Source: Roridomyces roridus
Lineage: Eukaryota > Basidiomycota > Agaricomycetes > Agaricales > Mycenaceae
Direction of reading: 5' to 3'
DNA: 64,000 nucleotides
NCBI GenBank assembly: GCA_029378245.1
Contig: JARKIF010000008.1
Span: 1,178,001-1,242,000, forward strand
A program made the translations under genes and the position numbers. The notes beneath the pieces are model-generated. The model had not been told where the DNA came from. It did no database searches and saw only the letters and a program-made list of their open reading frames with translations. This document shows, piece by piece, positions 62,460 to 64,000 of this stretch. Position 1 is the first letter of the stretch. Each line of letters opens with the position of its first letter.

Positions 62460-63148
62460 TCGCCGAGGACGAGGACAGTTTGACCCCACAATGATGGCAT
62501 TTCCGCTCTGAATTGATGCTATTCTGGTCGATATCTGTTTGATGAGGAAAGACGGATGGATGTTCAAGAGACATATTAAGCCACAGGGAAAACAGACAAC
62601 AGCAGAAACAGTGCCACACATTCCTGCGAGACGTACGGGTGAATGAGAATAACGACGATAAGCGACAGAAAGTCAACGCGAACCAAAGCTTGTCTTCCGC
62701 TCGTGAACGCCGGTGGCGCACTGTCACGGCAGACAAAAGCCAGCGAACCCAAATAAAGGGTTCCCTGGAAGTTCCTTTGTCCGGACAAAGGAAAAAGTGG
62801 CTTCTTTGAGGGAAGCCTTTGTGCGGGTTCGCTGGCTTTTGCCCGCCGTGTGTGCAAACACTGGATGTGTATTCATTTCAATATTTTTGACTCGAAGAGG
62901 AATGGAGTACGTTGTGCACAATATTGTTCCCTATCATCTGTCCAGCAGCAAGCGGTTGGATAGGATAGGCTAGGAAAGGCTGTGGGGTGGTGTATATTGC
63001 TGCTGCGGCGTCGTAGGTGGGTACGCGTGGGACGGTGTAGGTGCATAGCCTTGTGGGTTCGGTCTTGGGGTTGCGAGGCGTCGTGGACGGGTGGAGCGGT
63101 AGTAGGAGGCGCGTAGGTCGGTTTCTCAGAAGCAATCATGTCGGACAT
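62460..63148 (-). pseudogene. BRI3-like copy B, disrupted
   Basis: This is a paralogue of copies A and C with the same exon order, beginning MSDMIASEKPTYAPPTTAPP. It carries several independent lesions. There is a 1-base deletion in the Pro-rich exon, followed by a 13-base deletion and a roughly 4-base deletion. A 126-bp transposon sits in the exon that encodes the CAAG segment. The donor of the last intron is changed from GTACGT to GAACAT. The stop codon seen in copy C (CTGCCCTAG) is replaced by CTGTCCTCG. The TATA-like element (TATAAACA, about 63187-63194) is still present. Confidence 0.85.
62725..62850. mobile_element. 126-bp miniature inverted-repeat transposable element inside I3-like copy B
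   Basis: The ends are inverted repeats of 26 bases with two mismatches, starting CACGGC and sharing CAAAAGCCAGCGAACCC. The element is flanked by a TGT duplication: ..GCGCACTGT, element, TGTGCAAACAC.. Copy A shows the empty site as GCGCACTGTGCAAACAC. The interior holds a 22-bp perfect palindrome centred on TTTGTCCGGACAAA (62772-62793). Three-base duplication and CAC-type ends recall CACTA- or Harbinger-like families; this assignment is tentative. Confidence 0.88.
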
Positions 63149-63265
63149 GTTAAACGGTTCTGAAGGGAAGAAAAAACATATAGCTGTTTATACAGGTTCG
63201 GAGGTAGTGCTCGTGCAACTCGGGTCTCGCCCACCGTTTGTAGGGAAACTGAAAGTCGCCGAGGA

Positions 63266-63766
63266 CTAGGGCAGTTTGACGCCACAACGTTCGCATTTCT
63301 GCTCTGAATCCACGCTGCTCTGGTCGATATCTGTTTGATGAGGAAAGACGGATGGACGTACCAGAGACATATCAAGCCACAGGGAAAACAGACAATAGCC
63401 GTGATAATGCCACACATTCCTGCGAGACGCGTGAATGAGAAGAACGACGATCAAACGACGTGAGCGCGAACCGTAGCTTGTCTTTGGCTGGTGCTTGCCG
63501 GCGGCGCACCTTGCATACACTGGATGCGGCTTTATTTCAAAAAAAAATTCAGAAAGGAATGGTGTACATTGGGACCGGTATTGTTCCCCTTTCTCTGCAG
63601 CAGAAAGCGGTTTAGTCTTTGGTGCTGGAACCTGGGATGGCTGCTGCTGGATCGTAGGTGGGTACGGTGTAGAGGCAGAGCCTTGTGGGGTTGGGTCCGG
63701 GGAATAGGCGGGTGGAGCAGGGGCAGGAGGCGTGTAGGCAATGGTCGTTTTCTCAGAAGTAGCCAT
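63266..63766 (-). CDS. Brain protein I3 (BRI3)-like membrane protein, copy C
   Basis: Same layout as copy A. MATSEKTTIAYTPPAPAPPA opens a Pro-rich exon. Then LYARCAAGKHQPKTSYG, the hydrophobic MCGIITAIVCFPCGLICL, and VDSEQKCERCGVKLP. Three introns are inferred, and donors and acceptors match those of copy A. The N-terminal half differs more from A and B than these do from each other, so the A/B duplication is younger. The start at 63766 follows MATSEK; the upstream in-frame Met residues have no similarity to the paralogues. Confidence 0.78.
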   Translation of the reverse strand: MATSEKTTIAYTPPAPAPPAYSPDPTPQGSASTPYPPTIQQQPSQVPAPKTKPLSAAEKGEQYRSQCTPFLSEFFFEIKPHPVYARCAAGKHQPKTSYGSRSRRLIVVLLIHASRRNVWHYHGYCLFSLWLDMSLVRPSVFPHQTDIDQSSVDSEQKCERCGVKLP

Positions 63767-63798
63767 GTCGAACGTTTCTGAAGGGGAATCATATGGCT

Positions 63799-63806
63799 CT
63801 TTTATA
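63799..63806 (-). promoter_or_regulatory. TATA box of I3-like copy C
   Basis: TATAAAAG on the - strand about 33-40 bp before the start codon at 63766. The remaining sequence to the window end (to 64000) shows no gene or repeat that I can identify. Confidence 0.55.
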
Positions 63807-64000
63807 CAGCTTCCAAAACTGTACTCCGCCTGTAGATAGCAATACCTCAAAATGCTTCAGGAGCCGACCTCGCGCGTGCGGCACCCGCGGTCGCGCACTA
63901 GAACCCAGCTATTTTGAGGAGGGCATACCAGGGCACGTATCCCAGGCCTGAATATTTTCATCGAGATAGAATATCATGATTCGGCCAATGGTACAACGTG

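Overview
The window is nuclear DNA of a filamentous basidiomycete, most likely an Agaricomycete. Genes are dense on both strands and carry many short introns (mostly 45-60 nt, GT..AG with CTRAY-like branch sites). Spacers are very short, and the families present are eukaryotic core genes plus fungal or basidiomycete ones (Mmc1-like, VanZ-like, Zn2Cys6 factor, Nce101-like). No rRNA, functional tRNA, CRISPR array or prokaryotic operon is seen. Coordinates of spliced genes run from start codon to stop codon; exon joins were inferred by eye.

Layout. 0.1-3.8 kb: poly(A)-binding protein and SCAMP (both -). 4.3-8.2 kb: a secreted double-psi-barrel (expansin-like) protein with acidic and repeat linkers, a Coq11-like NAD(P)-binding protein and mitochondrial adenylate kinase (all +). 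8.3-13.4 kb: N-terminal methyltransferase (-), Mmc1-like mitochondrial protein (+), VanZ-like membrane protein (-), CCHC zinc-knuckle protein (+). 13.6-18.6 kb: a Zn2Cys6 factor (-) divergent from SRP54 (+). 18.7-21.8 kb: a small multi-span membrane protein (-) and a glycerophosphodiester phosphodiesterase (+), separated almost entirely by a TA-flanked inverted-repeat element. 22-29.3 kb: ATG2 (+) and RLP24 (-). 29.4-36.1 kb: RIB2-type deaminase (-), SPT6 (+), RPA2 (-). 36.2-39.9 kb: NAA25 (-) and a hidden 57-residue Nce101-like gene (+). 39.9-42.7 kb: HAD phosphatase (+), a lineage-specific gene (-) lying between two copies of a duplicated segment, and proteasome chaperone PAC3 (-). 42.8-49 kb: MED16 (+), a condensation-type acyltransferase (-), PUS4 (+). 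49.2-55 kb: DapA-like aldolase and proton-translocating transhydrogenase (+). 55.1-61.7 kb: nucleotide-sugar transporter (-), single-span Ser/Pro-rich protein (-), Crb2/53BP1-like checkpoint mediator (+). 61.8-63.8 kb: a tandem trio of brain-protein-I3-like genes (-), the middle one dead and carrying a small transposon.

Most genes are housekeeping and do not form one pathway. The informative parts are structural: seven divergent pairs with start codons about 20-101 bp apart, a 5-nt microexon, two GC-AG introns placed in conserved motifs, two miniature inverted-repeat elements, a duplication-flanked gene insertion, and several conserved genes whose frame is broken by one base (real lesions or assembly errors). 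I found no convincing new multi-gene system.
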